A stretch of DNA of 64,000 nt from Bordetella parapertussis (GTDB taxonomy: Bacteria; Pseudomonadota; Gammaproteobacteria; Burkholderiales; Burkholderiaceae_A), in assembly GCA_945862985.1 (NCBI GenBank), contig CAMAZF010000005.1:37459-101458 (forward strand), in the 5' to 3' direction. The translations under genes were made by a program, and so were the position numbers. A model generated the notes under the pieces. It searched no databases. It was not told the DNA's origin and was given only the letters and a program-made list of their open reading frames with translations. Positions 63,294-64,000 of the stretch are shown here, piece after piece (positions within the stretch are counted from its first letter, which is position 1; the number at the start of each line of letters is the position of its first letter).

Positions 63294-64000
63294 TTGGATA
63301 TGCTGATGATGGGTTTGGTGGAGTGGTTTCGATTTGGTGTGACAGGATGGGATTGGATGGGCGTGGCCCTCTACACGCTTGCGGCGACCCACCTCACCAT
63401 CATCGGTGTCACGGTCTATCTCCACCGTTGTCAGGCACACCGCGCGCTCACGCTTCATCCGTTGGTGTCTCACCCTCTGCGGTTTTGGCTCTGGTTCACC
63501 ACGGGAATGGTCACCCGCCAGTGGGCAGCCATTCACCGCAAGCACCACGCCAAGTGTGAGACGGAAGAAGACCCCCATTCACCCCAAACTCGAGGACTTC
63601 CGGAAGTGATGTGGCGGGGGGCCGAGCTCTACCGAGTGGCTGCCAAAGACACTGCCTTGGTTGAGCGTTATGGCCATGGTTGTCCTGACGACTGGATCGA
63701 GCGCAACCTCTACACCCGACACTCGGCATGGGGCGTCAGCCTCTGCCTGATTGTGAATGTGCTGCTGTTCGGCATCCTGGGTCTTGCGGTCTGGGCCATT
63801 CAGATGGCCTGGATCCCCTTCTTTGCGGCAGGCGTCATCAATGGTGTGGGGCATTTCTGGGGATATCGAAACTTCAAAAGCCCAGATACCTCCACCAACA
63901 TCGTGCCCTGGGGTATCTTGATTGGCGGTGAAGAGCTTCACAACAATCACCACGCCAACGCCACTTCGCCCAAGCTCTCCTCCCGCTGGTTCGAATTTGA
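63294..64000 (+). CDS. Membrane fatty-acid (acyl-CoA) desaturase, 3' part missing
   Basis: About 235 residues are visible before the window ends. Membrane helices surround three histidine boxes: HRCQAHRALTLH, IHRKHHA and LHNNHHA, the diiron site of acyl-CoA/stearoyl desaturases. It introduces a double bond into fatty acyl chains. The start is a TTG at 63294, seven bases after GGGAGAA, or the ATG at 63300. It follows rsmB by 43 bases and may be cotranscribed. Confidence 0.88.
   Translation, partial: MDMLMMGLVEWFRFGVTGWDWMGVALYTLAATHLTIIGVTVYLHRCQAHRALTLHPLVSHPLRFWLWFTTGMVTRQWAAIHRKHHAKCETEEDPHSPQTRGLPEVMWRGAELYRVAAKDTALVERYGHGCPDDWIERNLYTRHSAWGVSLCLIVNVLLFGILGLAVWAIQMAWIPFFAAGVINGVGHFWGYRNFKSPDTSTNIVPWGILIGGEELHNNHHANATSPKLSSRWFEF

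Noticed and set aside
1..64000. Mobile elements, prophage, CRISPR arrays, tRNA or rRNA genes, defence islands.
   Set aside because: No transposase, integrase, direct-repeat array or cloverleaf was seen in reading through; the gaps are too short to hide most of these. A tRNAscan, Infernal and repeat search would settle it.

Overview
This window is an ordinary, very compact, GC-rich stretch of a proteobacterial chromosome, almost certainly from the Betaproteobacteria, order Burkholderiales. That placement rests on gene content and order recognised from memory, not on a search. Signs are DUF3579 beside argD/argF, a stand-alone RnfB beside nth, DUF1841, PriB between S6 and S18, intracellular PhaZ, the ribF-ileS-lspA-coaBC-dut run, the lpxK-Trm112-kdsB-adk run, and beta-type sigma-32 promoters before grpE and dnaK. 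I saw no tRNA, rRNA, insertion sequence, prophage, CRISPR array or toxin/defence locus. No stretch longer than about 240 bases lacks a gene. Neighbouring genes often share four-base start/stop overlaps (ATGA, GTGA, TTGA).

Layout. 1-0.75 kb: a cut-off TauE/SafE permease, zapA and a zapB-like coiled coil, divergent from dsbD (0.8-3 kb). 3-9.6 kb: fur, bamE, dapB, recN, nadK, hrcA, hemH. 9.6-14.5 kb: a GT4 glycosyltransferase, then grpE, dnaK, dnaJ with two sigma-32 promoters. 14.5-22.3 kb: the 2-methylcitrate (propionate) operon prpB-prpC-acnD-prpF-prpE. 22.4-27.4 kb, same strand: lysR, DUF1841, nth, rnfB, phaZ, fpr, fdxA. 27.5-29.1 kb: lutC and a D-2-hydroxyacid dehydrogenase. 29.2-33.5 kb: rpsF-priB-rpsR-rplI-dnaB, then a fumarylacetoacetase-family hydrolase and a zeta-class GST isomerase. 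33.5-35.5 kb: a sulfurtransferase and a Rieske oxygenase on the other strand. 35.6-39.6 kb: xseB-ispA-dxs-folE2. 39.6-43.1 kb: yajQ, a GNAT acetyltransferase, argF and argD, with divergent DUF3579. 43.1-46 kb: adk, kdsB, Trm112, lpxK. 46.2-50.2 kb: xseA, sodB, DUF192, a small Ala/Pro-Lys/Glu repeat exported protein, icd. 50.3-55.1 kb: cspA, clpS-clpA, and a cytochrome c/flavocytochrome c sulfide dehydrogenase pair. 55.2-61.2 kb: ribF-ileS-lspA-coaBC-dut (minus). 61.2-64 kb: purN, an RsmB-type methyltransferase and a cut-off fatty-acid desaturase.

Together the genes describe an aerobic or microaerobic heterotroph that stores and mobilises polyhydroxybutyrate, burns propionyl-CoA through the AcnD/PrpF form of the methylcitrate cycle, can oxidise sulfide in the periplasm, and makes isoprenoids by the MEP pathway. 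No clearly undescribed multi-gene system is present. The most useful leads are regulatory: a 14-bp palindrome between lysR and prpB, an FNR-like TTGAC-N4-GTCAA palindrome before the sulfide dehydrogenase genes, and a 14-bp palindrome before icd. Other leads are the repeat-rich exported peptide with its hairpin leader, and the 37-bp tail-to-tail overlap of dapB and recN.
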